A program made the position numbers and the translations under genes. DNA of 64,000 nt from Monosporascus cannonballus (Eukaryota > Ascomycota > Sordariomycetes > Xylariales): NCBI GenBank assembly GCA_004154925.1, contig QJNS01000257.1, positions 1 to 64,000 on the forward strand. Reading direction: 5' to 3'. Numbering within the stretch: position 1 is the first letter of the stretch; each line of letters begins with the position of its first letter. Under the pieces are notes generated by a model, which was not told the origin of the DNA, made no database searches, and worked only from the letters and a program-made list of their open reading frames with translations. Shown here one piece after another: positions 34,343 to 47,484 of the stretch.

Positions 34343-37300
34343 TTCCGTTTTATTTTTAGTTTTTAGCAAAATTACGTCCAGAATTAATTAATTAATAGCT
34401 TATTTTTATCGTTAATAATTTCGATTAGCATACCGAATTTATATTTAATTTTATTATAAAATATTTAGGCGAATTTAATTACGGTTAAAATTTTAATTTT
34501 GTAAAGTAATCGATAATTACCAGAATTACGTCGTACTTTAGCCTGTTTAAATTAAGGCTTTTAGGAAATCTCGTAATAAAATTTAAAAGAATTTTTGAAA
34601 AAGATTATTTAAATAACGGTAAAGGCTATAATTATACATATAGTTTATGGCATAATTTTATTATGCTTTAATAATTTAAATATTATTTAATATATTTTCT
34701 TAATAAAGTTTTTTAATTATTACTTTTAACGTATTAATATATTTTATATATTTTATTTTTAAGTTATAATAATAATAATTAATTAATTATTTTCGTAAAA
34801 CGCCTTATAATAAAATTACGAATTTATTCCGATAATATGAAATCTTATTTAAGTTTAGAAAATATTTTTTTTATTTCGGCTTAATATCCAGTTATTTATA
34901 TTAATTTTATAATAGTTAAATCTTTAATTTTTAATTTTCGAACTTAATCGTAAAATTATCGGAAAACCTTTATTTAAAATACCGTTTCGTTTTTAAATAA
35001 CTTTTTTGCTAAAAAACGTAAAACATATTAATTATAAATAATAATCTTAATATTAATTTTATCCTTTTTAGATTTTTCGGAATCCGATCGTAATATGATC
35101 GTAATTTGCAATTACCGTTATTTAATTATTAATCGTATTATTATTGTAATTCGCGCTTATATTATTATTTGTAAACGGTAAATTCGACAAATATATAATT
35201 GCTTATTTTTTTTGAAACTTTCTTACGATTATATAACGAAAATTTTTCGTTTTTTTATGCGGATAATAATTACTTAAATTTTTATTACTTAAAATATATT
35301 TTGGAATATTGTAACGAACGAATTTTGTATTAGTTTTATAAAGTTTTTTTATTTTTTTATAATATTTAAATTACGCTATACATTTAGAACCGTTTTCCGT
35401 ATGTTTTCTCGCATATTATTCGTAAATCCGAATTTTTTGGATAACGTAAGGATTATAATTTTATAAGTAATTTTTTAAATATATAATTCGGGCGTTCAAA
35501 TAATTTATTTACCAGATTAATAACGCCCGGTTAATATTAGATCTTAAAATTAAATTAGGTAAAACGGTAAAAATATCGGGCTAATTTTCTTATAAGGTTA
35601 CGTACCGGCGTTTTTATTATATCTTTTAACGTTATATAATTAATAAATATTAAAAGAAATTTCCGTATTTTTAAGGTTTTACCGCCAATATTTTACATTT
35701 TTTATAATCGCCAATAATTTTTATTATTTTATAACTTACCGTTTTTCGATTAGATTTAACTTTCGTAATTAATATATAATTAAATATTAATATTTTCCGT
35801 ATTTTTATAAAAATATCCCTGGTATAACTTTTACTAAAACTTTTATTTTAATTCTAATATTTTAACGTTATTTTAATATAAGAAAATAATTACTAACTAA
35901 AAGATATCTTATAAGCTTTAAAATACTTTTTTAATTTTTTCAAATTACCGGAATTTTGCTACTTTTTTTATCATATGCTTTTTAAAAGCTTAATAATAAG
36001 TTTAGTAATATATAAGTAATATATGATAAATTTTCGATAAAAATATACGAATTTTAAAAATAGTTAAATATTATAAATTAATTTTGGTTTTGGCCATATT
36101 TCGATAATATCGACCCGTCGGCGATTTATTTTTAAGCTATTAGTATTAATTACAAATTTTAAAAACTTTATTATTTTTAAAAAATTCGTATTTAAACGTT
36201 TTAATAAATAATTAATGTTATAATAACCGTTCGTAAATTAATTGGAAATATTTCGTATATTTTTTTTCGTTATATAAAAAAATAATTATATTTTTTAAAT
36301 ATATTATATATATATAATTAATTAATCTAATTAATATTTTAAATATATAAGCTTAAAATATAATTAATGCGTTAATAAGGCAAAATAATATAACCGTATA
36401 TTTAAATTATTCGTATTACGTTCGGAAAAATTTTTTTATTAATCGTTTTTTTAATTTTAATATAATAATAAATATCTTTAAAATTAATTTTCGAAAATAC
36501 TTTAATTAATTTAAAACAATTCGTTATTTTTAAAATTAAAAATAAAAAATATTAATGTTTTATTATTACCCGATTTAACCCCTTATAATTAACGTATAAT
36601 CGGAAATTGCCGTTTTTTTTAAGCATAAATAATATTAATACTTTTACGTTTATTTTCGAATAACGTATCCGACTTATTTTTAAGTTTTTTTAAATATATT
36701 TTTCAAATACTTTTCTTTAAATTTTTAAAACAAAATAAATTAGGCCGAATAAAGGCGTTTTCCTTAAGATCAAATTTATTATATATTTTATCTTTAATAA
36801 TTTAATTATTTTTCTTATTACTTTTTCGGAATATATTCGCCAGAAATTTTTTAAGCATATAAAAAAGTCGGTTATCTTTTATTTTTATTATTTTTCGAAT
36901 TCCGAAATATTTAATTTTTTGGCTAAATTTATTAAATTAATAGTATAAATCTACTTATTAAAAATATTACGTTTATAATTTTCTATATATTAACTTTTTG
37001 TAATAATTCGTATAATTATTAATATATAACTATATTTAATAAAATCCTTTAATTTACGTATTCCGAGTCTAAATAATAAAAAATCGGGCGTTTTTTAATT
37101 ATAATATATTATAAAGTAAATTTGCGTAAATTTTCGTTCGTTTTCGTTATTATTTATTATATTAATAGAAATTTCGTAAATTTTATAATACTTAATATAT
37201 ACGTCATTAATGCCAATAAAACCCGGAATATTTACGGAAATTAATTAAAAATTAAGCTTTTTCGTTAACTTTTTGCTTATAATATTTATTTATATTCCGA

Positions 37301-38845
37301 TATTTATATTTACTTATATTATTACGTTTTCCGTATTTCTTTTTGATAAATATTATTTCTTTAAAAAATAACTTTATTTTAATTGTTTTGTAATTATTAA
37401 CTAAAATAAATTAAACGTATATATTTATTCCGGCTTTTTTTGGATTTACGTTTAAAAATTAATTTAATTTATCGTTATATATTATAACGTTTTATACGGC
37501 CTTTAAAAATCGGTTTCCGTATTACTAAAATAATAAGATTTTCGTATTTTTTTTTAATTTGTAATTTACTTTTTTATAATCTGGTTTTTTATAATTATAA
37601 TATTTAAATAAGCCTTTATAAAAATTAAAGGTATTAAGTTATACGAACTTATTTCGATCGGAATTAAATCGGCAATTATTTGTTTTCTAAATATAAAAAC
37701 GCTTAAAATCCTTATTATTTTTATACGGCATTTTTAATTTGTTTTAAGGAATTTTTTCCTGAAAGCATTAAAGTAAAATTATTTATCCTTATTAATACTT
37801 TTGGCGGAAAATAATTAGTTTTTTTTTATTTTTTTAAATATTTTAGTAACGCTTTACCTTATTTATTACGTTATTAATTCGTTTTAATTTAACGTCCTTT
37901 CGTAATAAGGTATTTTATAACCTTAATATTAATTTATAAAAGTAATTAAAAATATAACGTTTATTATTTCGATCGTTTTTTAAATTAAAAATATCCGTAA
38001 ATTTTATTTTATAAACCAAAAACTTTTACTTAACGTAAAAATCTAATAATAATTAATTAAATTATTATCGTAATTTTATAAATTGTTTCTTATATTTTTT
38101 ATTAAGAAAATTAAGATTTACGTAATTATTTTTAATAAAAATTTATAAGTTTTTTATTTTTAGATTTTTTTATAATTAAAGTAATTAAATATAATATAAT
38201 ATAATTATTAAATGTTTATAATAAAAATATTTATATGGCTTATAACTTATTAAATATAAATAAAGGTATTTTGCCTTAGTTTTTTAACATAAGGTTTTAT
38301 AATAACTTTTATTTAATTTTTTTTAATTAACGTACGTTTAAAAAATTTCGAATAATTATAATATAATATTAATTTATCGCCCTTAAATTTTTATAATAAT
38401 ATTATAATTTACTTATAAAATTTTATTTTTTAATTTATATTATTATTTATTATTTAATTAAGTATTAAAATAATTCTAAATATTATTTATTTTATTAACG
38501 AATAATTTTTAAAATCTAATTATTATTAAACGATTTAATATTTTTTTATTTTAAATTCCGGGACGTAATTATTATATTACGTTTATTTTCCGACCGTTTA
38601 ATTAACGATTATCAAAATATATCCTTATTATATATATAAGGTAATTCGGAATCCCGGAAATTATAATTCTTTATTTATTAAAGCTTTGTTATAAGCTTTT
38701 TTACCTATTCCCGTATCGTAATCGATCGTTCGTTAATTAGGTTCCGATCGGCGATCTTTTCGATTAATAACTTAAGTTCGTTTTATAATCGGCAAACTTT
38801 GCTTTTAATAATTATCGCATTATTCTTTATAATAAATAGAAAAAT

Positions 38846-39052
38846 TGTAAAATAATAAATAATTATAAACTAAGGTAAGGTAATTTCCGACGAATTATAA
38901 AACGTATTTTAAGAAATAAATATATTAAGTTATTTTCATCTGGCGTTTTCTATTTGCTGCTAGATAATAGATTTATATTAGTAAATAAGTCGATAGTTGA
39001 TCGGTAGCTGGTCGGCTATCAGCCTTATCCTTATAAAGGCTATATTTTTACA
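38846..39052 (-). repeat. 5' LTR of the minus-strand gypsy copy
   Basis: Same 207-bp LTR. The minus-strand reading starts TGTAAAAATATAGCC and ends TTATTTTACA. ATATA follows it at 39053-39057. Confidence 0.85.
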
Positions 39053-39208
39053 ATATATATTATTATTAAAGTTTTAATATATAAAATATATTATTAAAAA
39101 GCTCTAGTTATATATATATAACATAAATCCGACGAAATAATAAAACTATTAATATTTACAAATAATAGTAAATATTTATTTATTTTTAACAGCGTTTAAC
39201 TGTTTCTA

Positions 39209-39413
39209 TATAAGAAAACAGCTTTTATAAAGATAAGGCTGGTAATCGACCAGTTACTAATTAGCTATTAACCTATTTACTAATATAAATCCATTATCTG
39301 GCAGCTAGTAGAAAACGCTAAATAAAAATAACCTAATATATTTATTTTTTAAAATTTGTTTTACGATTAATCGGAAATTATCTTACTTAATTCATAATAA
39401 TTCTTATTTTCTA
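39209..39413 (+). repeat. 5' LTR of the full-length gypsy
   Basis: 205 bp, TATAAGAAAACAGC to TTATTTTCTA. TG and CA termini are both lost to transitions. It lies 156 bp from the oppositely oriented 5' LTR of the minus-strand copy. Confidence 0.82.
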
Positions 39414-42400
39414 ATTTTTTTACCTTTATTATAGAAAATAATACGATAACTATTAAAAATAAAGTTTATCGATTATAAAATTAACCTAAGTTATTAATTT
39501 AAAAAACTACCGATCGGAACCTAACCGATAAGTAATCGATTACACTATAAAAATAAGCAAAAGAACTGATAACAAAGCCTTAACAAATAAAGGACTATAA
39601 TTTCCGAAATCTCGAATTATTTTATATATATAATAGGGATATATCCCGGTAATCGTTAGTTAAATAGTCGGAAAACGGACGTAATATAACAACCGTATTT
39701 CGGAATTCAAAATAAAAAAAAGTTAAACCCCTTAATAATAATTAGATCTTGAAGATTATCCGTTAACAAAATAAAAAATATTCGGAATTATTCTAATAAT
39801 TAGCCGAATAATAAATAATAGCGTAAGATAAAAAAGCAAAGTTTTATAAATTAATTACAATATCGTTATAAAAGCTTAAAAGCGATAAACAAATATCGTA
39901 TTATAATTGCCCGAAGTTTTTCGAACGTACGTTAATTCAAAAAAAAATTAAATAAAAATTGTTATAGAAATTTATGCCGAAAGGCCAAAGCGAAATATTT
40001 TTACTTATATTCAATAGACTATGAACCATATAGACGTTTTGATTACAAACGCGTAACGATTATACCGCGTTATGCTTAATTATTATAAATACGAAAAAAA
40101 CGAAAAATAGAAAATTTAGGGATTTTTATTAGGAAAAGTTACGTAAATCCTAATTTTTTCGATAGGAAATATAAAGAATAATTTATAAAATTATGGTAAC
40201 GATTCGATCAATTTTCGTTGGATTTTTACGTTAAATAAAGATTTTTAATTTATAAAATAAAGTTTACGGACGTTTTTAACTCGAAAAACGATTAAAATAA
40301 TAAATGTTTTATTTTAAATTACTTTTATAAATTAATATTAAGGTTACCAAATATTTTATTACGAAAAAATATTAAATTAAAATAAATTAATAACGTAATA
40401 AATAAGATAAAACGTTGTTAAGACGTTTTAAAAAAGGCGAAGGAAAACCGATTATATTTTATTAAAAATGTTAATAGAGATAAACGATTTTATTTTAACT
40501 TTTTTAGGAAAAAAAATACCTAAAGTAAATTAAAAGCGCCGTATAAAAATGATAAGAACCGCAATCGTTTTTATATTTAAAAGGCAGATAATCGCCGATT
40601 TAATTTTAATTGGAATAAATCCGTATAACTTAATATCTTAAATTTTTATAAGGACTTACTTAAATGTTATAATTATAGAAAGTTAAGTTATAAAAGTATA
40701 AATTATAAAATCTAAAAAATATAAGAACCTTATTATCTTAACTATATAGAAGCTAATTTCCGAAAACCGTATAAAAAATCATAGTATATAACGATAAATT
40801 AGATTAGTTTTTAAACGCAAATTCAAACAAACCCGAAATAAACATATATATCTAATTTATTTCGGCTAATAATTACAAAACGATCGGATTAAAACCGCTT
40901 TTTAAAAAAAGGGTATTTATTAAAAAAGTACGGGAGATATACTAATATAAATAAATATAATTATCGGAATACAGATAAATACCGTAAGCAGAAAGTTAAT
41001 AAGGAAATTTAATTTTTAATTAATTTTCGTAAATATTCCAGGCCTTATCGACATTAATAGCGTATATATCAAATGTTATAAAGCTTGCGAAATTTCTATT
41101 AATATAATAAATAATAACAAAAACGAACGAAAATTTAAGCAAATTTATTTCGTAATATGCCGTAATCGGAAAACATTTAATTTTTTATTATCCAGATCAG
41201 AAATAAATAAGTTAAGCGTTTTATTAAATATAACTATATATTAATAGTTATATGGATTATATTAAAAATTAATAAGTAGGAAATTACAAATTTTATATTT
41301 TCTGGTAAGCAAATTTGTATCGTTAACTTAATAAATTTAATTAAAGAATTAAATATTCCGAAATTCGAAAAATAATAAAAATAAAGAATATTCGATTTTT
41401 TGATATATTTAAAGAATTTCCGGCAAATATATTTCGAAACAATAACGAAAAATATATTTTAATTATTAAGGGCAAAATATAAAATAAATATCATCCTAAG
41501 GAAAACGTTCTTATTCGGCCTAATTTATCTTATTTCGGAGGCCTAAAGAAAAATATTTAAAAAATACATTCGAAAAAACCTAAAGATAGGCCGGATACGT
41601 TATTCGAAAACGGACGTAAGGGTGCTAATATTGTTCGTACTTAAAAAGAACGGTAATTTCCAACTATACGTTAATTATAAAAGGTTAAATCGGATAACGA
41701 TAAAAAATCGATAGTTTTTATTTTTGATCTTAAAAATAATAAATCGCCTAAAATTAATTAAGGTATTTTCGAAAATTATTTTTAAAAATATTTATTACTA
41801 TATTAAAATTAAAAATAATAATTAATAAAAAACAACTTTTCGAACGTAATATAGGTAATTTATATATACGGTTATATTATTTTGCTTTATTAACGCGTTA
41901 ATTACGTTTTAAATTTATATATATAAGGTATTAATTAAATTAATTAATTATATATACGTAATATATTTAATTAATATAATTATTTATTCGAATAACGAAA
42001 AAAAGTATACGAAATATTTTTAGCTAATGTACGAACGGCTATTATAATATTAATTATTTATTAAAACGTTTAGATACGAATTATTCAAAAAAATGTAGAA
42101 TTTATAATTAGTACTAACGGTTTGGAAATAGACCGCCGATAGGTTAATATTATTAAAATATAGCCGAAACTAAAATTAATTTATAATATTTAAATATTTT
42201 TGAAATTCGCGAATTTTTATAAAACATTTATTAATTATTATTTTCGTATTACTGAATTTATAATTAGGTTTTTAAAAGGGGTATAAAATAAAGATAAAAT
42301 AATAAAATTTCGATAATTCGAAAAAGTTAAAAAAACTTTCCAAAACTTAAAAAAAATTAATTAGCGATTATTTTCCGATATTAAAATAATATCAAAAATC

Positions 42401-45400
42401 CTAAAGTTAAAATAAACACTTCGATAAAAACTATACTAAAAAAATTTTATAAAAATATAAAAAGTTTTAGCGTTTAGTTATATATTAATTGCAAAAGTTA
42501 AATTTAATCGAAAAATAATAAGTTATAAGATAATAAATATTATTGGCGATCATAAAAAACTTAAAATATTAGCGGCAATATCTTAAAAATACGGAGAAAT
42601 TTTTTTAAATATTTATTAATTATATGGCGTTAAAAGATTATAATAAAGGCGTTAGCGCGTAATTTTAAAAAAAGATTAACTTAATAAGTTTATTATTTTA
42701 CGTAATTTAATTTTGAGATCTAATATTAACTGGACGCTATTAACCCGATAAATAGGTTATTTAAACGTTCGGATTATATGTTAAAGGAAATTGCGTATAG
42801 AAACGTAATTCTTAAATTATTTAAAAAATTCGGATTTATAAATAATATGTCAGAAAACGTACGAAAAACGGCCGTAAATATATAATGCGATTAAAAATAT
42901 TATAAAAAGTAAAAAGCCTTATAAAAATAACGCAAAATGCATTCGTTATAAAAGTTTTAAATAGATTTTAAGTAGCGAAAATTTAGATAATTATTATCCG
43001 CGTAAAGAAAGCGGAGAATTTTCGTTATATAATTATAGAAAATTATAGAAAAAAAAGTAAGAAATTATATATTTGTCGAATTTATCGTTTGCGAATAATA
43101 ATACAAATACGAATAGTAATAATAATATAATTAACGGTTAAATAATAATAATTACAAATTGTAATTATATTATAATTAAATTTCGAAAATTTTAAAAAAG
43201 ATAAAATTAATGCTAAGATTATTATTTATAATTAATATATTTTACGTTTTTTAGCGAAAAAGCTAATTAATAACAAAACGGTATTATAACCGAAAGTTTT
43301 TCAATAGTTTTACGATTAGGCTTAAAGGTTATAAATTAAAAATTTAAATATTATAAAGCTAATACGGATAATTAAACGTTAAGTCGAAAAAAGGAAAAAT
43401 ATTTCTTAAATTTAAATAAAGTTTTATATTATCGGAATAAATTCGTAATTTTATTGTACAGCGTTTTACGAAAATCATAAATTAGTTAATATTATAATAA
43501 TTTAAGGGCAAAATATATAAGATATATCCGTATATTAAAATTAATAATTAAAACGTTTTATTAAAAACATATAATAAACGATATTCGAAAATATATTAAA
43601 TAATGTTCGAATTATTTGATAATGAAGTTATATCATAAATTATATAGATAATTATAGCCTTTGCCGTTATTTAAGTAATTCTTTTAAAAAAAACCTTGTT
43701 AAATTTTATTATAAAATTTTTTAAAAACTTAACTTAAAATGGGTTAAAGTACGACGTAATTTTGGTAACCGTCGACCGCTTTACGAAATTAAGATTATTT
43801 ATTTTTATGGTTAAAACTTTGATTATAACCGAATTAACCCGATTGTTTTACGATAAGATAAAATATAAATTCGGTATATTAATTACAATTATTAGCGATA
43901 AAAATAAGTTATTAATAAATTAATTCTAGGCGGAATTTTGCGAAAAGTAAAAAATAAAGCGGCAAATATTAATTATTTATTATTTGTAAATGAATAGATA
44001 AACGGAACGTACTTATTAAATTTTGAAATATTATATTCGTAAATATATTAATAAGTATTAAAATAAATAAATAAAGTTATTATAAAATATGGAATTTATA
44101 TATAATAATATGCGGAATATATTTACTAGCCGTTTTTCGTTTAAAGCCTTATATAGATATTATTTAAGAATAATAAAATATTTTTATAAAAGTTTAAGAA
44201 ATAAATATAAGAAATTAAAAAACGTTTCCAAAAATGGGAATTATTTATTAAATAATATACAAATAATAGAAAAAAGTAACGATAACTTTAAAAAAATACT
44301 ATAATTAATATTATACCCTTATAAAATTCTAATTAAGGCAATAAATAAATTTATTGTTTAAAACGTTTAAATTTAAAATTTAAAACTTCGTATTTATTTA
44401 TATCCAAATTACGATTAAAAAATAAATTAGTTCTTAAATATACAAAATAATCCTTGTTATGCATTATTAATAAATATTTAATACATTTTTAATATCTTCA
44501 TTAAAATCGTAATATAACCGGGAATTAAATAACGTTTAAATAATGTTATTGAACCTAATGAAGAAATAAGAAAAACAAATAATAAAAAATATCGTTGATT
44601 ATTAAGATAACTGTAAATAACGCGAATATTTAATTAAATAAAAAGGTTACCCCGTAAAATATGATATATAAAAGTTTTAAAAACATTTCAAATACGTATT
44701 TAAAATATTATAACGTTACGAAAAAAAATAAATATGTATATAAGAAATAAAATAACTTAAAAACAGCTAAATAATAAAAATTTAATCGGAAATTAATCGT
44801 TTAATAATTATAACAATTACGGAAATTAATTTTAAATAAAAATAAAATATTAACGTTAAAATATTATTTAATTATATATTAATTAACAACTTATAAATAA
44901 CGTAAAAAAACGAATTTTTATTTCGAAAATAAAATCGCGTATTTAATTATTAAACTTTACGTTAATTAACTTTTAATAAACGCATTAAAAAGTAATATAA
45001 AAATATCGAAGAATAATTAGAAAATACATAATAATAAAAAGCAGATATATTTATTAAATTTATTAGACGTAAAATTCGAAAGGAAATTAAAAACGTTGTA
45101 TTTTCTTGCGAAAATTAAGGCCTAAATAACCGGAATATAATTTGTTATTAGTTAAAAATAAAGTGTTATCTTTAAAACGTTTTATATAATTAGGTTTAAT
45201 AATAACTTTACCAAATAAAGTCGTTTTTTAATTATAATTATTAATAAATATCAAAATGTTATTAAGGCGTTAAAAAACGGGCGAAAAATATGTATAAACA
45301 GAAAATATAATAATATAACGATTTTCGAAAATTACTTTATTCATATAAGTATTTTAAAATTATACCTAATTAGAAACTAATTACGAAATAATAAAAAAAT

Positions 45401-46348
45401 TTATAATATTTATAAAAAGGATTTAAATTTATAAATTTATAAAACGGCATTAAAATTAAATTTCTGTAACCATAACGGATAATTGAAAATCGTTTTTTGC
45501 TATATTAAAAAAACGATATTTTTTAAATAATAATTACGTTAAAAACGAATTCGGTTTTACGAAAAACGTTAAATTAATAATTAACTGTAATTACGTCGAA
45601 ATATTTGTATTAGGTACCCGTAATACGAATTTTTTTTACATTTGTCGATTAATTTCTAATTATTGATACCGAATTAAAAAATTGTTTAGGCGGTATTTTT
45701 AAAAACGATTAAAATCTGAACGAAAATTAAATAATAATATTAATAATATTAAAAATAATTATTTATTACGCGAAAGAGTTTGTAATAATAATTAATTATA
45801 ACATAATTTAAAATATTTGAAATTTAAATATAAATAATATAATAATCGAAATAATATTATATTATATAAATACAATAATATTTATTGCCGCCCTTAATAT
45901 AATTAATATTTATTTTCCCGTCGGCGTCGAAAAAATAATATTAGAAAAATTCTAATTTTTATTAATATTAAAGTATTATTTTTTTGGAATTTCTTACGAA
46001 AATAAGATATAACGAACGGAAATAATACGCAAAATAAACCGAAACAACGAAATAATGATAAAAAACGGGAAACTAAACGAAACGCGTACGCAAAAAAAAT
46101 AAAAATATAAACGCAAAAAGAAAAAGAAGTATATAAATAAAATAAAATTAAAAAACGGATTATAATAAAAGATTAAGCAAAATATAATTAATTATATAAT
46201 ATAATACGTATTATTTATTGTCGTAATTATTTATAATTTAATATAATAATAAATTATCGATAAATATACGGAATTAAATTTACGAAATACATTATATCAA
46301 ATCAATATTAATATTATTAAGAATTAATATCTTAAAAAAAGGAATAAT

Positions 46349-46554
46349 TACAAAAATGTAATCTTTATAAGAATAAGGCTAATAATCGACTAATTACTAA
46401 TTAATTATCGATCTACTTATTAATATAAATCTATTATCTGGTAGATAATAGGAAACGCCAAATAAAAATAATCTAATATATTTACTTCTTGGAATCTGCT
46501 TTACGACTGGTCGGAGATCATCTTACCCAGCTTATAGCTATCCATTATTTTACA
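46349..46554 (+). repeat. 3' LTR of the full-length gypsy
   Basis: 206 bp ending TTATTTTACA. Its second half (ACTGGTCGGAGATCATCTTACC) is barely mutated, while its first 20 bases carry several transitions, so decay is uneven along the LTR. Confidence 0.82.
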
Positions 46555-47170
46555 TTTTGATAGTTTTTTTCGTTAAATTCTTAATTTTATTAATATTTTT
46601 AAGAATTATTAATTCCAAAATATTTAATATAAGAGATTTAATATATACATAAAATTTGGAATTTTATAAATTTAATTTGTACAAGTTATTTAAAATTATG
46701 TACTATTTTATATTTAATTTAATTTATTATATGAACTTATAATATTTCAAATTATAAAAAATATTATACGGCATTTATTTTAGGCTTTTTGGCCTTAAAA
46801 GTTTTACTAGTTTTATATAATATTATTACGGGTTTTTAAAAAAAAATTATATTTGTTATTTTAAATAATATGTAATTTAATTTTATAATAATTATATTTT
46901 AAACTTTGAGAGTTTATAAATACTTTAATATAATGTTTTTATATAGACTTTGCTTTTTATAACATATAACTTAATATTGTAATCATAATGAAAATATATT
47001 TCATTATATATAATTTATGTTTTAAAATTTTATATTCTTTTTTTATTTTTAATATTTTCTTTTATACTTAATATTGACGTTATCTTTTCTAGATTTTTTG
47101 AATTATGAATTTCAAATAACTTTTTAAACTTTAATTTATATTATACCTATATGGTGTTAGTGTTGTTAAC

Positions 47171-47261
47171 GTTGTTGTGGATTTATTAACGTTTAAAATA
47201 TAAAGGTCGGAAAATTCGGGGTGCGCAAATGGGGGGGTGTGCATTGGTACGTGCACCGCTC
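47171..47261 (-). repeat. right terminal inverted repeat (91 bp)
   Basis: Inverted partner of 29923-30012. It is the last sequence before ordinary gene-space DNA and ends about 220 bp upstream of the ETR1 start codon. Confidence 0.85.
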
Positions 47262-47484
47262 TAGTAGCTTGCCGGTGTGGGCTTGAATTGACAGGAAAGA
47301 AAGCTCGAGGAAGCTCCGTCCGACCGCCAAAAAGCTCCCACGTTAAACCGCACCTCACACACTCCCTACCGTCCGACTGAAGTTACTTCGACAGATCACA
47401 CAAACGCACACTAGATCGTATAAACGCATCAGTCGATTGGTAAAACGACAATTGAGTGAGCGATAAAATACAACCACCCCGACC

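Larger units (their letters stand above)
30470..39052 (-). mobile_element. minus-strand Ty3/gypsy copy, split by another copy and carrying a deletion
   Basis: The 5' LTR is at 38846-39052 and the 3' LTR at 30470-30676, both minus-oriented and 207 bp. Identical pentamers ATATA at 30465-30469 and 39053-39057 are the target-site duplication, so the two ends belong to one insertion. Its internal DNA survives as 38845-34343 (gag, protease, RT and the start of integrase) and 31394-30677 (end of pol to 3' LTR). These are reverse complements of the matching parts of the full-length copy at 39209-46554. About 1.7 kb of its integrase region is missing where the plus-strand copy intrudes. All frames are broken by transitions. 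Confidence 0.85.
39209..46554 (+). mobile_element. full-length RIP-inactivated Ty3/gypsy retrotransposon (about 7.35 kb)
   Basis: LTRs at 39209-39413 and 46349-46554 bound an internal region that reads gag-pol in order despite many stops. The Gag zinc knuckle at 40665-40706 reads CYNYRKLSYK. RT is at about 41850-42180 (NALITF, YLINIIIYSN in place of the YLDD box, TDGLEMDRR). RNase H follows at about 42190-42560, preceded by FLGFANFYRHF. The integrase core is at about 43740-44300 (VDRFTKLRLFI, KYKFGI, a decayed QTDGQTER motif, then EFIYNNMRNIFTSRF and FKALYRY). Coding losses are mostly CAA/CAG and TGG to stop, and Cys/His to Tyr. The flanks TTCTA and TTTTG could be one duplication after opposite-strand RIP hits, but this is not proven. 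No intact frame over 71 codons remains. Confidence 0.88.
29923..47261. mobile_element. TIR-flanked DNA transposon (Tc1/mariner-like) expanded by nested gypsy insertions
   Basis: GAGCGGTGCACGTACCAATG at 29923 is repeated inverted at the other end, finishing at 47261. The two termini match over about 90 bp with scattered C/T and G/A differences. TA lies directly outside both ends (29921-29922 and 47262-47263), the target duplication expected of the Tc1/mariner/pogo superfamily. Because TA is its own reverse complement, it could instead be the tip of the inverted repeat. Once the two gypsy insertions are removed, the element's own DNA is about 29923-30464, 39058-39208 and 46555-47261, roughly 1.4 kb. 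It is AT-rich with no surviving transposase frame, so it may be non-autonomous or RIP-killed. Confidence 0.7.

Noticed and set aside
44089..44304. Intact 71-codon frame in the right AT-rich block as an independent gene
   Set aside because: It is a surviving piece of the gypsy integrase C-terminus (YNN...FKALYRY), preceded by more integrase with stop codons.
30470..46554. CRISPR array or tandem satellite as explanation of the repeated segments
   Set aside because: The repeats are about 206-bp LTRs in both orientations with colinear retrotransposon interiors; no regular short spacers occur.
29923..47261. Starship-type giant mobile element as explanation of the 17-kb block
   Set aside because: No tyrosine-recombinase captain frame or cargo genes are visible, the termini are long inverted repeats with TA, and nearly all of the interior is gypsy DNA.
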